Below are positions 27,501 to 36,035 of a stretch of 64,000 nt of DNA, in pieces (positions within the stretch are counted from its first letter, which is position 1; the number at the start of each line of letters is the position of its first letter). The stretch lies in the NCBI GenBank assembly GCA_947561585.1, contig CANNZV010001455.1, positions 62,001 through 126,000 on the forward strand, in the 5' to 3' direction. The notes beneath the pieces were generated by a model. It was not told the DNA's origin. It worked only from the letters and a program-made list of their open reading frames with translations, and did not search any database. The DNA is from Caprella mutica (Eukaryota > Arthropoda > Malacostraca > Amphipoda > Caprellidae). The translations under genes and the position numbers were made by a program.

Positions 27501-30500
27501 TATCATTATTCATCACTAGGGTTGTGACAATATGCATTTAAAATCATAGATCCTGAGAATATCATAGATGGAGAGAATTAAAGAGTATTGAATGGTTCTA
27601 CACCAGCGGTATATAGTATTCGATACCATTTCATTTCGTCTGTGATATCTATGATTTTAAATGCATATTGTCACAACCCTATTCATCATATAATAAAAAG
27701 CCTGCTTTTTAAACTGCTTTTCGAAACTTTTCCTAAAGTGTGAAATAATTTCTAAAAGTTAAATAAATTCACTTATTTGTCCCTTCTTTAAAAGCTTCAA
27801 AATGTAGTTATTAACTCTAAACTAGGGTGAGTTCTTTATTATCGGTCAGTACTACATCTTCGGTCATACAAGAAAAATCGATATAAAAATTATTATTATT
27901 ACACAGTGCTATCTAATTACCCGGGTTTGCAGAAGTATTAGATAGCACTGTGTAATAATAACAATTTTTATATTGTTTTTTCTTGTATGACCGAAGATGT
28001 AGTACTGACCGGTAATTCGTAACTTACTCTAACTATTGAATTCAACGTGTAAACCGCTAATAGTAAACTATATCTATGATTGCCAGGAAAGAAAGATTTG
28101 TTCCTGGGGAATTCCCTTAATAGCCCAGGACTATATCCTTCTTGCCTGGGTTGCTATCTTCAGTTTTTTTTCATTCTGATATATGATCTTTAACTCGCTT
28201 GGTCGCACTGAGCGGCGTAAAGTAAATCGGTTGCTATAAGCGGAGTCCACTTTTTTAAATAATTTCTCCTTTCCTATTAACCGGATGGCTATTTTTTAAA
28301 CTAATTCTTGGGTAACTAAATTTAGAACTTTAGTTTTAACTAATACTTGGGTAACTAAATTTAAAACTTTAGTTTTAACTAATACTTGGGTAACTAAATT
28401 TGAAAATGATAATTTTCTTCCGAGTTACAGGAAATTATTAATTTAACTTTTATTCAAATTGGTATCCATGATACCTGCTGGTATCATGGATACCAATTTG
28501 AATAAAGTTAATTTACATTTTTTCCGAGATCGAAAATGTAGACCGTTCTTTAACTCGGAACCTACCCCAACTCTAACTTTTTACTAATATATTTGAAATA
28601 GTGGTTAAATTAGCTTTTAATTTTTTTTGCTGATAATTCTGAACTGAAGCTGCAACTCCACAATAAACTGCATGACTGCTAAATAGTAATGCACTGGTCA
28701 ATATTCTATAGGGGGGTTATCACTCAATTACCGAATGGAACTTAGTTACCGCACAGTAAATGCAAAGTTTTAATTATAAACATCAAAACCTACTTAATCG
28801 TACAGTAAATGGGTTTCAATGTTCGGTGAACTTCCCCGTTGGTAACTTGGTTCAGTCCGGTAATAGAGTATTAACACCTAGGGTAAGTTCCGAATTATCG
28901 GTCAGTACTACATCTTCGGTCATATAAGAAAAACAATATAAAAATTATTATTAGATAGCACTGTGTAATAATGATAAATTTTATATTGTTTTTTCTTATA
29001 TGACCGAAGATGTAATACTGACCGGTAATTCGGAACTTGCCCTAATACTTTTAAAATATTAACCCTGGTTTTTCCTTTTCATTTTTTCACATCATTTCAT
29101 TTCTCATCTTAATCATACACACAAACAACAAAGTTCATTTCAATGACTGACTTAAAGTTAAATAGATACGTTAAAGGTCCCCGCCAAGCAATTTCTATTG
29201 TTAAATCAACGAGGCTAATGTTTCTTATCATTTTGCTGCAAACCGCATAAAATTTGATAGCATATTTCTAATCTTATATGCTTCTAAAGATTTTAATAAT
29301 TAAAACTCTACAATAGCTACCTGTTTTACCTCCGACTTACTAATTTTCAGTCTGAAGAAAAAGAATGTACACCATTTGTTTTGAATGTCAACTAGGTAGG
29401 TATAATCAATGCAATGTTAAATATTCCTGTAAAGGTATGAAATTGGAGAAACTTATTGTAACGTTTATAATATCAGAGGAAATGATTTACAACTTAGAAA
29501 AAGGCCGAGCATGAACTGTTTGAATACAGAATTTAAATTTGAAATCAAAACAAAGAGTGAACAATCTTTTTCTTCAACGTCAGGTTAGTGATTCGCTCAA
29601 TTGTTGCTCACAGAGTATTAAAAACTTTAAAAGCAAATAATAAAATATATACTAAACCGAATTGTATGCGGTTTGCGGAATAATGATCCTAGACCTTAGT
29701 TCTATAATATTATGTAGAGAGGACCTTTAATTTTTATATTCAAATAATTAGAAGATTATGGATAACATTCAGGGTAAACTTTAATTAAAACAAATAATAT
29801 ATATTTTATTATGCATTAATATTAATTTAATTTTATAAATGTTCCAGAGGCTCTATCCTGAAGCTGTCTGTGGTGAATGGAGAGTAGGGGGTGGCGTCCC
29901 TTGGACTCTGTACTATTGCAATTTGGATTATGGATTGTCTTTTGTCATTTTACCATGTTTATCATTTTTTTAACGCTACTTGCAGTTTTAGAGGATAGCG
30001 CTAGGGTTATGCTCTTCAACTATGAGGTCTTAGATTTAGTGTTAGGTAGGCTCGTAGGCATCATTTACTATCACCTCTTCATTTTCCTCTTTCTTCTGTG
30101 AGTGCAGTCACCGGTGCTTGTGTCCCTTTTCGTCTCATTCCTTGGTGAGTGACTGTATTCGCGGAGTAGCTTTTCTGCATTCATGAGCATCGTCTCCTAT
30201 GGTGGTAGGTGACTTTGTTCATGGAGCCACTTTCCTTTCAGACTGCTTCTTCTAGTCCCTTTTATTTAATTTCCTTTTGACGTCAGCGATATGGCCTTTG
30301 GTTCCGAAGCAGACGTTAAACCCCTACTGAAATTAATTTAAAATCTCTCTACTTTCCCTCTCTCTTCTCACCTCTCCATTTCCCTCCCTCACCTCTTCAT
30401 TTCCCTCCAGGTGGTGAATTAGTGAGAGGACACTCGGTGGAGTCAGTCTCGAGTCTTTCCTCCGCTTGTTCCGGCACATCCCACACCTCGGGGCAAGAGA

Positions 30501-33500
30501 GATCCGATGGGGGGAAGGGAAACCAGAACAAGAAGAAGGGATGGGTGAGTTTTTCTATCACAGAGGTTTAGGCCCTCACATTGATAGCTAACGTCTTTAC
30601 TTTTTCATTTTCAAAACTTTTTATGTTAATTTCAATGAGTTTCTTCAGTGGCCATAGTGGCCTAAAATCTTCTCAATTTATTTTACAGAGACTAGCTATG
30701 ACAAAATGTCATCCATGTGAATTCAATGTTAGATACACAATTTCTAGGTCAAATGATTATTTGTTCATTTTTTCAACTAATAACCTCTTTTTCTCCGTTT
30801 TCAACAGTTGAGGTCATCCTTCACCAAAGCGTTCTCCCGAGGACAAAAGAAGGGCGGGCAAAGTCCTGGCACGCTAGTCAAGGAGGCGGGTATTGCCAGC
30901 ACCGCAATGCACGCCAATGGAGGCATTGGAGACATGGAGTCAAGGAGGGAAAGCTGTTCCGTACCAAACTCTCCGATGACTTTCCGCAATGGAGCCAACG
31001 GGAGAACGGGCGTGAATCGGGAGTCAGCCAAGTGAGTAGATAGAAGGTCAGCCAAGTGAGTAGATAGGGAGTCAGCCAAGTGAGGTGATAGGGAGTCAGC
31101 CAAGTGAGGTGATAGGGAGTCAGCCAAGTGAGTAGATGGGGAGTCAGCCAAGTGAGTAGATGGGGAGTCAGCCAAGTGAGGTGATAGGGAGTCAGCCAAG
31201 TGAGTAGATGGGGAGTGAGACAAGTGAGTAGATAGGGAGTCGGCCAAGTGAGTAGATAGGGAGTCGGCCAAGTGAGTAGATAGGAAGTCGGCCAAGTGAG
31301 TAGATAAGGAGTCGGCCAAGTGAGTAGATAAGGAGTCGGCCAAGTGAGTAGATAGGGAGTCAGCCAAGTGAGTAGATAGGGAGTCAGCCAAGTGAGTAGA
31401 TGGGGAGTCAGCCAAGTGAGTAGATGGGGAGTCAGCCAAGTGAGTAGATGGGGAGTCAGCCAAGTGAGTAGATGGGGAGTGAGACAAGTGAGTAGATAGG
31501 GAGTCAGACAAGAGTTTTACTCTTTGAATTGTATTCAGTAAAATAGTCCCACAAGTCAATATCCGTTTGGTCAAAGTTTTCTTTTTTCTTTTCCAGCAGT
31601 CACGAGTATGCAGATCCAGAGGAAGTGGAAATGCTGGAAGAGCAACTGAGAGAGCAAGACATGGCCCTCACTGACATTAGGTTAGAAGCTCTCACGTCTG
31701 CGCATCAACTGGAATCTTTGAAGGAAACTATCAACAAAATGAGATCTGAAATGCTGTCCCTCAAACAGGACAACGACAGACTCCAGAAAATAGTCTCCAC
31801 GAAAAGCCTGACGTCCTCTCAGTCTTCACTACCTCAGGCTGAAACAAATGAGCCTAGATTGAGTAGTCTCATTGATGATACCATTGCCCTACCAGACGCT
31901 GGTGACCTGCTACTTCTCCATCCACTAGACAAGGACGGGAAGAAGGTGAACATATCCGTGTTTCTGGGGTGTCATGGTGACTACAACAAGTACCTGAGAC
32001 CGTGTGACAGCATCACCGGAACCGGAGAGTGCGTTATCGGCGCCATCTCCATCAGCAACAAGAGCAAATGGGATATTGTGGATGGTCTAGTCAAGAGAAT
32101 ATTCAAAGAATACTTGTTGAGGGTAGACCCAACTTCTGGTCTTGGTCTCAGTTCAGATTCTCTAGTGAGTTATCATCTTGGTGAGGCTGTGAGAGGGAAA
32201 GATTTCGATGTACCTGAGTTACTGCCTTGTGGCTACCTAGTCGGTGAAGTTCAGAACATTAAGGTCGTGTTGAGAGGTTCTGTAACTAATTCAGTCGATG
32301 CCTTATCCTTTGACACTCTAATTCCTAAGTCTATAGTCCAGAGGTATGTCTCGCTACTAACGGAACATCGGAGAATTATACTCTCGGGTCCACCTGGCAC
32401 CGGTAAAACCTACCTAGCACAGAAGCTAGCGGAGTACCTAGTTAGCAGAATGAGTAGAGAACCTACGTCGGAGAACATAGCCACTTTCAATGTGGACCCT
32501 AAGAACAGCAAGGACCTTCTCAGGTCCTTCCTCTCTAATATCAGTGAACAGTGTGATAGTTCTGAGAACCATTTGCCACTAGTGATTATTTTGGACAATC
32601 TCCATCACGCTGGAGCTCTCACAGAAGTTTTCAATGGTATCCTTAGTGCGAAATACACTCAGTGTCCCTACATCATCGGCACGATGAACCAAGCCACGTC
32701 TTGTTCTACCACAAATCTACAACTACATCATAACTTCAGGTAGATAAACTCGTTCTACTAACTACCAAATACACTTTGATCAAAACTCTTAAAATGTAGC
32801 TACGTATTTATATATTTCATTTTCTGAAATGTCTCAATATTACAGATGGGTGCTTATGGCGAATCACATGGAGCCCGTAAAAGGAGTCCTATCCCGTGTT
32901 TCTCGTAGAAGGCTGACCCATGCCGAAGTTAGGATTGGTAACAGGTTACCCAGACTGCAGTGCGTGTTGGACTGGGTGCCCAAAGTCTGGTCTCACGTCA
33001 ACAAGTTCTTGGAGACACACTCGTCCTCTGATGTCACTTTGGGTGAGAATTCTGTTTAGACAATTACCTATGGCCGTACTTTTCCCTATTAACTTATAGT
33101 GGTAATCTTAACTCTATAATTACTGTTTGAAATTCCTAATTAATTTGAAACTTTACAGTTTTGACTATACCTAAATTATTTTTAATTTTATAATTTCCCC
33201 AATTTATAGGACCCAGACTGTTCCTATCTTGCCCCGGGGACGTCACAGAATCCCAAGTCTGGTTCACGGAGCTCTGGAACAGCATTCTGGTACCGTACAT
33301 GCTGGAGGTGGTGAAAGAAGGTCTGCAGCTATACGGAAAGAGAGCTTCTTGGGAAGACCCCAAAGCCTGGGTACTGGAATCGTACCCTTGGCCTGAGGGT
33401 TCGAGTAACCCTGCTGATGCTCTCACAACCCTCCTATCGACGGACGTTGGTTATGAGTTAGCATCGGGAACTGCCGTGCAGGAGAGTAAAGTTTCGTCCA

Positions 33501-33649
33501 AAGGAAAGCAGGATGATGATCCCCTCTTCAATATGCTCATGAGACTGCAAGAAGCGGCAAACTATTCGTCACCGACTAAGGAGACGGCGACACCTACAGG
33601 CAACGTGTCGCTCGAAAATATAGACTCAGCCTTCGAATCTACTTTGTGA
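6490..33649 (+). CDS. sick: Neuron navigator (NAV/sickie) gene, 5'-partial, 21 exons
   Basis: Neuron navigators are large microtubule- and actin-associated proteins that guide axon growth and cell migration. I assembled 21 exons with GT-AG junctions and matching phases throughout, giving about 2,307 residues; the start lies upstream. In order: a Ser/Pro/Lys-rich disordered region (about 1-820), the NAV motif DDSSSLSSGVSD (about 823-835), a second disordered region with MTEAESLESI, a coiled coil (about 1345-1450), a basic segment, a second coiled coil (about 1720-1780), then the AAA-type ATPase region with Walker A GPPGTGKT (1979-1986) and Walker B LVIILDN (about 2043-2049). The C-terminus NYSSP...ESTL is family-typical. 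Walker B ends in Asp-Asn rather than Asp-Glu, as I recall for vertebrate NAVs. No CH domain is in the window. Confidence 0.96.
6677..7324. mobile_element. Fold-back MITE from mariner-type transposon 3' ends
   Basis: About 300-bp inverted arms (tacagggtgtccgacac, ending aggacaccttgta). Each arm carries a sequence reading RLN-CIATNG-QFEHIL-stop, like the extreme C-terminus of insect Tc/mariner-type transposases. It lies between NAV exons 1 and 2. Confidence 0.82.
7508..8222 (+). CDS. sick: NAV exon 2 (disordered Ser/Lys-rich)
   Basis: 715 nt, acceptor cttccag, donor gtgagt. Begins SRFSRSSKEGKDSPRS and ends DIKIPREN, leaving at phase 0. The frame used is different from the long overlapping open frame at 7459-7737; the phase with both neighbours decides it. 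Disordered linker sequence of the NAV N-terminal half. Confidence 0.9.
8332..8467 (+). CDS. sick: NAV exon 3
   Basis: 136 nt, acceptor ttttcag, donor gtaaga. Reads NLTNVSMEECEDG through HQHYNKI, enters at phase 0 and leaves one base. An imperfect tandem repeat of the early intron (cccgtactgagtacc) begins about 15 bases after the donor. Confidence 0.88.
8475..8685. repeat. 45-bp tandem repeat in NAV intron 3
   Basis: Five imperfect copies of aacccgtactgagtacctaa with acaacaaaatagttaagt. The first copy begins about 10 bases after the exon 3 donor but does not include it. Confidence 0.88.
8784..8951 (+). CDS. sick: NAV exon 4
   Basis: 168 nt, acceptor tttacag, donor gtgagt. Reads GLQDSTNTVPQKG then ITDIEPIEISNG, phase 1 in and out, so it could be skipped without a frameshift. 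Confidence 0.87.
8990..9260. repeat. Dispersed ctcctctataatgaa inverted repeats
   Basis: Contains two tandem 70-bp fold-backs of actcctctataatgaagtaa and cattatagaggagtt. The family is also at 42250-42293 plus 43467-43560 (split by the transposon) and at 59229-59495. Confidence 0.8.
9323..9542 (+). CDS. sick: NAV exon 5 (GYMSDGD motif)
   Basis: 220 nt, acceptor ttccccag, donor gtaagc. Contains GYMSDGDIL and DGYLSEGGASLYAHRINQR, matching the duplicated 'GYMTDG...LY' element I recall in vertebrate NAVs. Leaves two bases. GC content is higher than in the flanking introns. Confidence 0.93.
10025..10190 (-). repeat. Dispersed repeat copy without expansion
   Basis: Same element as 4855-5015 but with only one copy of the tatcagagaaaagcgtcact unit, so it shows the unexpanded state. 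Lies in NAV intron 5. Confidence 0.78.
10297..11442 (+). CDS. sick: NAV exon 6 (large disordered exon)
   Basis: 1,146 nt, acceptor cctatag, donor gtgagt; phase 2 in and out. Ser/Pro/Lys-rich, with an acidic stretch DDMEEAVGELERTMK and a basic C-terminal part (KSGLFSLRNSFKRP, KEAKKDKQLKK). The frame stays open four bases past the donor, but the donor at 11443 keeps the frame with the next exon (Ser-Ser-Asp-Phe-Asp-Asp). Confidence 0.92.
11518..11787. mobile_element. Fold-back MITE family A, copy 1
   Basis: Inverted ends gggccatacacacgtagg and cgtgtgtacggccc, inner arms aagctcctcctactttttcc, and a central tatccatgatacc palindrome. Other copies are at 27081, 47077 and 57453. Confidence 0.88.
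13722..13978. repeat. Dispersed 250-bp repeat, copy 2
   Basis: Second copy in direct orientation (gacgattggtcaatgtcc, ggcgaaggtatgcgctctac). In the long NAV intron. Confidence 0.78.
15531..16005. mobile_element. Compact fold-back element, relative of 47820-54066
   Basis: Inverted arms tgcagtacaacaaactagcg and cgttagtttgttgtactgca around a 130-bp AT-rich centre, with outer arms ending in gcgctgcacc and gcgcagcac. It shares both arm blocks with the larger element but has no minisatellite. Within NAV intron 6. Confidence 0.82.
16469..16705. promoter_or_regulatory. Cluster of AACCGGTT (Grainyhead-type) sites
   Basis: Three perfect AACCGGTT sites (16469, 16681, 16698) and at least four near matches (ttaaacggtt, ggttaatcggttcac) within 240 bases. 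AACCGGTT is the known Grainyhead/CP2 consensus. It may be an enhancer in the NAV intron or just a degenerate repeat of gttaaccggttcac. Confidence 0.4.
16770..17045. repeat. 30-bp tandem repeat (gtaggttaattctac)
   Basis: About nine imperfect copies of ttgtatgtaggttaattcta with cccacacca spacers. Confidence 0.85.
17160..17665. mobile_element. Nested fold-back elements
   Basis: Outer arms tggctttgtctttaaa and tttagagacaaagcca; inside, a second element with aaggccttgttacacgatgc and gagtaacaaggtctta. Palindromic gcatccaaactatagttt lies between. In the long NAV intron. Confidence 0.75.
18908..18948. repeat. 38-bp palindrome, isolated copy
   Basis: ttggtatccatgatacctac and aggtatcatggataccat form a near-perfect hairpin. 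Others are near 11637, 24507-24575, 27150, 28459, 47185 and 57545. Confidence 0.85.
19537..19630 (+). CDS. sick: NAV exon 7 (DDSSS signature)
   Basis: 94 nt after a poly-C/poly-T tract and ttccag; donor gtgagg. Reads DFDDSSSLSSGVSDSI then FGEDINTEYDYK, leaving at phase 0. The DDSSSxSSGxSD block is among the most conserved short motifs of the NAV middle region as I recall the family. Confidence 0.95.
20693..21045. repeat. 25-bp tandem repeat (gaattccaataataaatag)
   Basis: About eight regular copies of aatgtgaattccaataataa followed by decayed ones. It ends about 100 bases before NAV exon 8. Open minus-strand frames across it are low-complexity artefacts. Confidence 0.88.
21149..21330 (+). CDS. 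sick: NAV exon 8
   Basis: 182 nt, acceptor ttttcag, phase 0 in, leaving two bases. Reads CQSSSVPPKDVGLK through QQTEGNAF. I placed the donor at gtgggt (21331) because it gives the phase the next exon needs and has G at +5. A second compatible donor (gtgtaa about 40 bases on) would add a Gly-rich segment. Confidence 0.82.
21533..22408 (+). CDS. sick: NAV exon 9 (large disordered exon)
   Basis: 876 nt, acceptor acttcag, donor gtattg. Starts QISNTQWKKYVDG, includes a short poly-Gln run (five Gln), Ser/Tyr/Asn-rich sequence and ends SSAASAPN plus two bases. Phase 2 in and out. The ORF runs on to a stop at 22451, so intron retention would truncate the protein. Confidence 0.92.
22737..22822 (+). 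CDS. sick: NAV exon 10 (MTEAESLESI)
   Basis: 86 nt, acceptor tttcacag, donor gtgagt. Reads SHRVDSMTEAESLESINSSN, then SLGLRAQPG. The MTEAES block is characteristic of the family. Leaves one base. Confidence 0.95.
22850..23025. mobile_element. MITE family B, copy 1
   Basis: 176 bp with inverted ends ctagggttgtgacaatatgc and its complement. The middle (accgctggtgtagaaccatt) is asymmetric, so orientation can be told. In NAV intron 10. Confidence 0.9.
23117..23213 (+). CDS. sick: NAV exon 11
   Basis: 97 nt, acceptor cttccag, donor gtgagg. Reads GLNSLTHARLLRHQREMTQQ then MSPPLARSNSVR across the junction. Phases agree with both neighbours. Confidence 0.94.
23901..24102. mobile_element. Mariner-type MITE (cagggtgacccac)
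   Basis: 202 bp, ends cagggtgacccacaaaaagt and agtgggtcaccctg, TA on both sides. In NAV intron 11, about 145 bases before exon 12. Confidence 0.88.
24247..24323 (+). CDS. sick: NAV exon 12
   Basis: 77 nt, acceptor ccccacag, donor gtgagg. Reads STKSEKLYSPTPHQMGGNG then IPLDIT; STKSEKLY matches the family after SNSVR. Leaves one base. Confidence 0.94.
24673..24798 (+). CDS. sick: NAV exon 13 (Pro/Ser-rich)
   Basis: 126 nt, acceptor cccccag, donor gtgagt. Reads GQSPHPDLHLIASQPTS through APPIVQRGKEED; phase 1 in and out, so it can be skipped in frame. Confidence 0.9.
25003..25148. mobile_element. TTAA-flanked fold-back MITE
   Basis: ttaaggcccccttcacactt paired with aagtgtgaagggggccttaa. TTAA at both ends suggests a piggyBac-type target, an inference only. 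In NAV intron 13. Confidence 0.8.
25546..25697 (+). CDS. sick: NAV exon 14 (start of coiled coil 1)
   Basis: 152 nt, acceptor cctccag, donor gtaagt. HGSSISLVSTTSSMFS leads into EVRKLRRELADAQDRV, the start of the central coiled coil, closely matching vertebrate NAVs. Ends at phase 0. Confidence 0.96.
26052..26135 (+). CDS. sick: NAV exon 15 (coiled coil 1)
   Basis: 84 nt, symmetric phase 0, acceptor ccccag, donor gtgagg. Reads AHVVAAFEHSLTNMTNRLQK: heptad pattern continuing the central coiled coil. Confidence 0.96.
26212..26400. repeat. 20-bp tandem repeat (acgtttatacgtgttctaac)
   Basis: About nine imperfect copies in NAV intron 15, just before exon 16. Confidence 0.85.
26445..26994 (+). CDS. 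sick: NAV exon 16 (coiled coil end plus low-complexity insert)
   Basis: 550 nt, acceptor ctcag, donor gtgagg at 26995. DSELTELRRTIEALRQQ continues the coiled coil. It is followed by a long Asn/His/Pro/Ser-rich insert (runs such as NNNHHHHH and PPPP) that vertebrate NAVs lack as I recall them. The donor gives the phase (one base) needed by exon 17. Without splicing the frame runs into a MITE end and stops at 27110. Confidence 0.88.
27081..27299. mobile_element. Fold-back MITE family A, copy 2
   Basis: aaagggccgtacacacgtag to acgtgtgtacggcccttt, 86 bases after the NAV exon 16 donor. Its left end supplies the stop codon of the read-through frame. Confidence 0.9.
27516..27681. mobile_element. 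MITE family B, copy 2
   Basis: Opposite orientation to copy 1 (middle reads aatggttctacaccagcggt). In NAV intron 16. Confidence 0.9.
27824..28033. mobile_element. Fold-back family C, copy
   Basis: Arms tatcggtcagtactacatct and agatgtagtactgaccggta around an AT-rich palindromic centre. Related to 28879-29043, 45189-45370 and 45436-45580. Confidence 0.8.
28879..29043. mobile_element. Fold-back family C, copy
   Basis: gggtaagttccgaattatcg paired with ccggtaattcggaacttgcc. Shares the catcttcggtcatataag arm with the copy at 27824. Confidence 0.85.
30068..30320. repeat. Dispersed repeat D, copy 1
   Basis: Matches 34736-34980 in direct orientation (caccggtgcttgtgtccctt, gtaggtgactttgttcatgg). A short 3' part is at 60499-60545. 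It could be a SINE or other retroelement tail; the class is unknown. Confidence 0.75.
30411..30544 (+). CDS. sick: NAV exon 17
   Basis: 134 nt, acceptor cctccag, donor gtgagt. Reads GELVRGHSVESVSSLSSACS through NQNKKKGW. The SVSS...KKKxxW layout matches the basic segment after the first coiled coil in NAVs. Ends at phase 0. Confidence 0.95.
30808..31031 (+). CDS. sick: NAV exon 18, donor heads a minisatellite
   Basis: 224 nt, acceptor caacag. Reads LRSSFTKAFSRGQKKGG, then SCSVPNSPM, ending NRESA plus two bases; SSFxxAF..KK matches the family. The donor (ccaa|gtgagt) is the first copy of a 24-bp tandem repeat with about 20 further donor copies. Confidence 0.95.
31020..31515 (+). repeat. 24-bp minisatellite repeating the NAV exon 18 splice donor
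   Basis: About 20 copies of a 24-bp unit containing agtcagccaagtgagtaga. The first copy straddles the exon 18 end (gtcagccaa is coding) and its gtgagt is the true donor. Some copies carry gtgaggtga instead. Reading on from the exon gives AAG TGA, so use of any later donor puts a stop in frame. Confidence 0.95.
31597..32739 (+). CDS. sick: NAV exon 19 (coiled coil 2 and AAA ATPase core)
   Basis: 1,143 nt. Starts NSHEYADPEEVEMLEEQ, a second coiled coil with ALTDIRLEALTSAHQLESLK, then the conserved C-terminal region: KWDIVDGLVKRIFKEY, ELLPCGYLVGE, RYVSLLTEHRRIILSG, Walker A GPPGTGKT (32387-32410), ATFNVDPKNSKDL, Walker B LVIILDN (from 32579), then CPYIIGTMNQATS. Preceded by a tandem acceptor (cagcag). 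Donor is gtagat. Confidence 0.98.
32846..33042 (+). CDS. sick: NAV exon 20
   Basis: 197 nt, acceptor ttacag, donor gtgaga. Reads RWVLMANHMEPVKGVLSR through LETHSSSDVTL. ANHxEPVKG and HSSSDVT are NAV-conserved. Leaves one base. Confidence 0.97.
33210..33649 (+). CDS. sick: NAV exon 21 (terminal, stop)
   Basis: 440 nt, acceptor tttatag. Reads GPRLFLSCPGDVTESQVWFT, KEGLQLYGKRASWEDPKAW, then MLMRLQEAANYSSP and the terminal FESTL with stop TGA at 33647-33649. Length and end match the family C-terminus. Confidence 0.98.
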
Positions 33650-34267
33650 ACACATTCTATTTAGTGTACAGATTATTTTTTTGTAATTATCTTCATGAGG
33701 CACGGTCCAGGAATACCAGGGCGTGATCCAGGAATTCCGTGCACGCCTCAAGTCTCACGGGGCACTGTCCAGAAATACCAGGGTGCGCCTCAGGAACACT
33801 AGGGCGCCTCAGGGTTTTAGCGCATGTCCTGATTAGAAAATCACGAATCAGGTGATCTTAGGAATTCATTTATTTGGAAGTAGCATGTACCGTAGGCTAT
33901 GTTTACCGGAGACTAGCTCCCGATATCTCGTGTTAAGTGCTTGGAACTGTTGTAATTTATGTTTTACTCTACTGACCACGTGGTTGGTTGGTACAGAGCA
34001 TGGGGCAGAGTTCCTAACTTAATGTGTGTATATAACAGAGGGGAGTAGTAACTAGAATAATTTTGTGGCTTTGGTAGTGTGGCAACACGTACAGCGAGAC
34101 TTCTGAAGCACTCGAGTAATGGAGGACCTGAGTTATGAAGTATTTCCTATGTTTAAATTATAGAAAATTATATACGTCATGATCATAGAAAACTATCTTT
34201 TGCTTTCGAGAATTCAGAGTTTCACTGCACGAGAAATCCAGAGTTGATAATACGTCACCTTGTCCAG

Positions 34268-34273
34268 AATAAA
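34268..34273 (+). terminator. Likely polyadenylation signal of NAV gene
   Basis: AATAAA about 620 bases after the NAV stop, followed by T/GT-rich sequence (ggtttgattgttctg). It is the first canonical hexamer I see after the stop codon. Confidence 0.6.
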
Positions 34274-34735
34274 CGGTTTGATTGTTCTGCTAACACCATG
34301 TTTCATTTATCTAGAATATGCATTTTACAAATTTAAAATTTAGGCACTAAAATAATGGTATAAATTCGGAAAGTTATTGGAAAGTTCTGGAACATTCTAG
34401 AAACCTTTAGGGCTTCTAGATTTGTCTGGAGCTTTCGAGAATGTTCTAAAGTAAATTTTGCGTTAGTTATAAATATTTATGATATCAGTACCTATATATT
34501 TTCTTCCGCATTATAAAATAGCCAAAAATGTGTGTATTGTTAGTGTACATATGTACTTATATGTTAATAACATGTGAAGTTCAAAATAATAATACTATTT
34601 ATTTTATATTGTGTAGCATTATTATAAATGTTCATATCTCACTAGATTTTTAATGTTCATAAACCTATTTTATCGTTCAAGTGAACTAATATAATCACAA
34701 AAACTATTAAGGATTGAAATAAGTCATCTCTTACT

Positions 34736-34980
34736 ATCACCTCTTCATTTTCCTCTTCCATTCGTGAGAGCAGCCACCGGTGCTTGTGTCCCTTTTAGTC
34801 ACATTCCTTGGTAAGTGACTGCACTCACTGAGTAGCTTTTCTGCATCCATGAGCATCGTTACAGACTGGTGGTAGGTGACTTTGTTCATGGAGCCACTTT
34901 TCTTTCTGACTGCTTCTTCCAGTCCCTTGTATTTAATTTCTTTTTTTACATCAGTGACATGGGCCTTGGTTCCGAATTTG
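34736..34980. repeat. Dispersed repeat D, copy 2
   Basis: Second copy, same orientation as 30068, downstream of the NAV polyadenylation signal. Confidence 0.75.
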
Positions 34981-35882
34981 AATTAATTTACCAACATAAT
35001 CTATAACGACAGAATAGGTTTCAAATTCATATAGATATTATGCAAGTGTTTGAAATTTACTAAACTTACCTTCTATCGATATCCTGTAATTAATATTTAA
35101 ATTAAATGTTCTTACATTTACTCAGTCGGGAGCATTGCTAATAATAATCTAATTAGGTTATAAGATAAATTATATATTGTAGAAATGGTGGACTGATATG
35201 AACTAACAATCTAGTGTAAATTGATTAGAATTATTGATGAGTTGCCATATATTGATTATTCAGTCACTATGATAAATTAATACTCCATATTTATACATAT
35301 TAAATGTAAATAGCCAGATATTATTTAGACTACTTTCTCCTGTGTCTTCCTTTCCTGAGTCCCTTTTCTTCTCACTGCAACCAAAGACATAATGCCTGAC
35401 TTCTCAATTTTGTAATAACATTTTATACCAGTGGACTTTGACTTTCATTTACCAGGGTAACCTTTAATGAAATGCCGTCTAAAGCATTACCTTCCGCATT
35501 CTGCTAAGGTAGAAATAACCATGAAATGTAAGAACAAAACATACTGTGTGCAGTATGCTAACTGACAACTGAAAACATAAATTTAAAGGCTTAAATCATG
35601 ATACAGAGAGAACAATCTAAGAATTAAATAAATTTTATATCTAAAAAAATAAAAAATAAAAAAATTGGTTGAAATTTGTATTTAATATTCATCATTTTGA
35701 TGTATAGCTACAAAGTATTGGTACTTGGTCAATGTTCATATCATTTATAGAGTTTGTACTTATGTAAGTGTGCAAGAAGATGGAATAAAAAGTCGTTAAA
35801 TTTTCCACTAGAAAAAAAGATCAGTGTTGAAAGCTTCGAAAGCAAATATAGATGTGTGCAGTGAACTATACGTACATTAGCA

Positions 35883-36035
35883 TGTACAGGCAAAGAAAAG
35901 TTATGATTTTACAAAAGAGAAACGTTACTAATTGTAATGTTTGTAGATATTTTAAAATTGGTCTGGGTACACGATGACAAATTTGTAACATTTGAAAATA
36001 ATAGAAAACTGTGATTAGTGAAATTAGCATCATTC
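35883..36035 (+). repeat. Dispersed repeat copy
   Basis: Fourth copy (gtacaggcaaagaaaag, gtacacgatgacaaatttgt), in the NAV-GMC intergenic region, with no minisatellite attached. Confidence 0.75.

Larger units (their letters stand above)
26995..30410 (+). other. NAV intron with MITE cluster
   Basis: No exon identified. Holds a fold-back MITE of family A (27081-27299), family B (27516-27681), two family C fold-backs (27824-28033 and 28879-29043), a 38-bp palindrome (28459-28497), a 40-bp triplicate (28305-28400), and a dispersed repeat copy (30068-30320). Confidence 0.7.

Noticed and set aside
29848..29890. Possible extra NAV exon (ccag|aggctctatcc ... gtgaat)
   Set aside because: With the one-base phase left by exon 16 it meets a stop at once (tcc tga), and exons 16 and 17 already join in phase.
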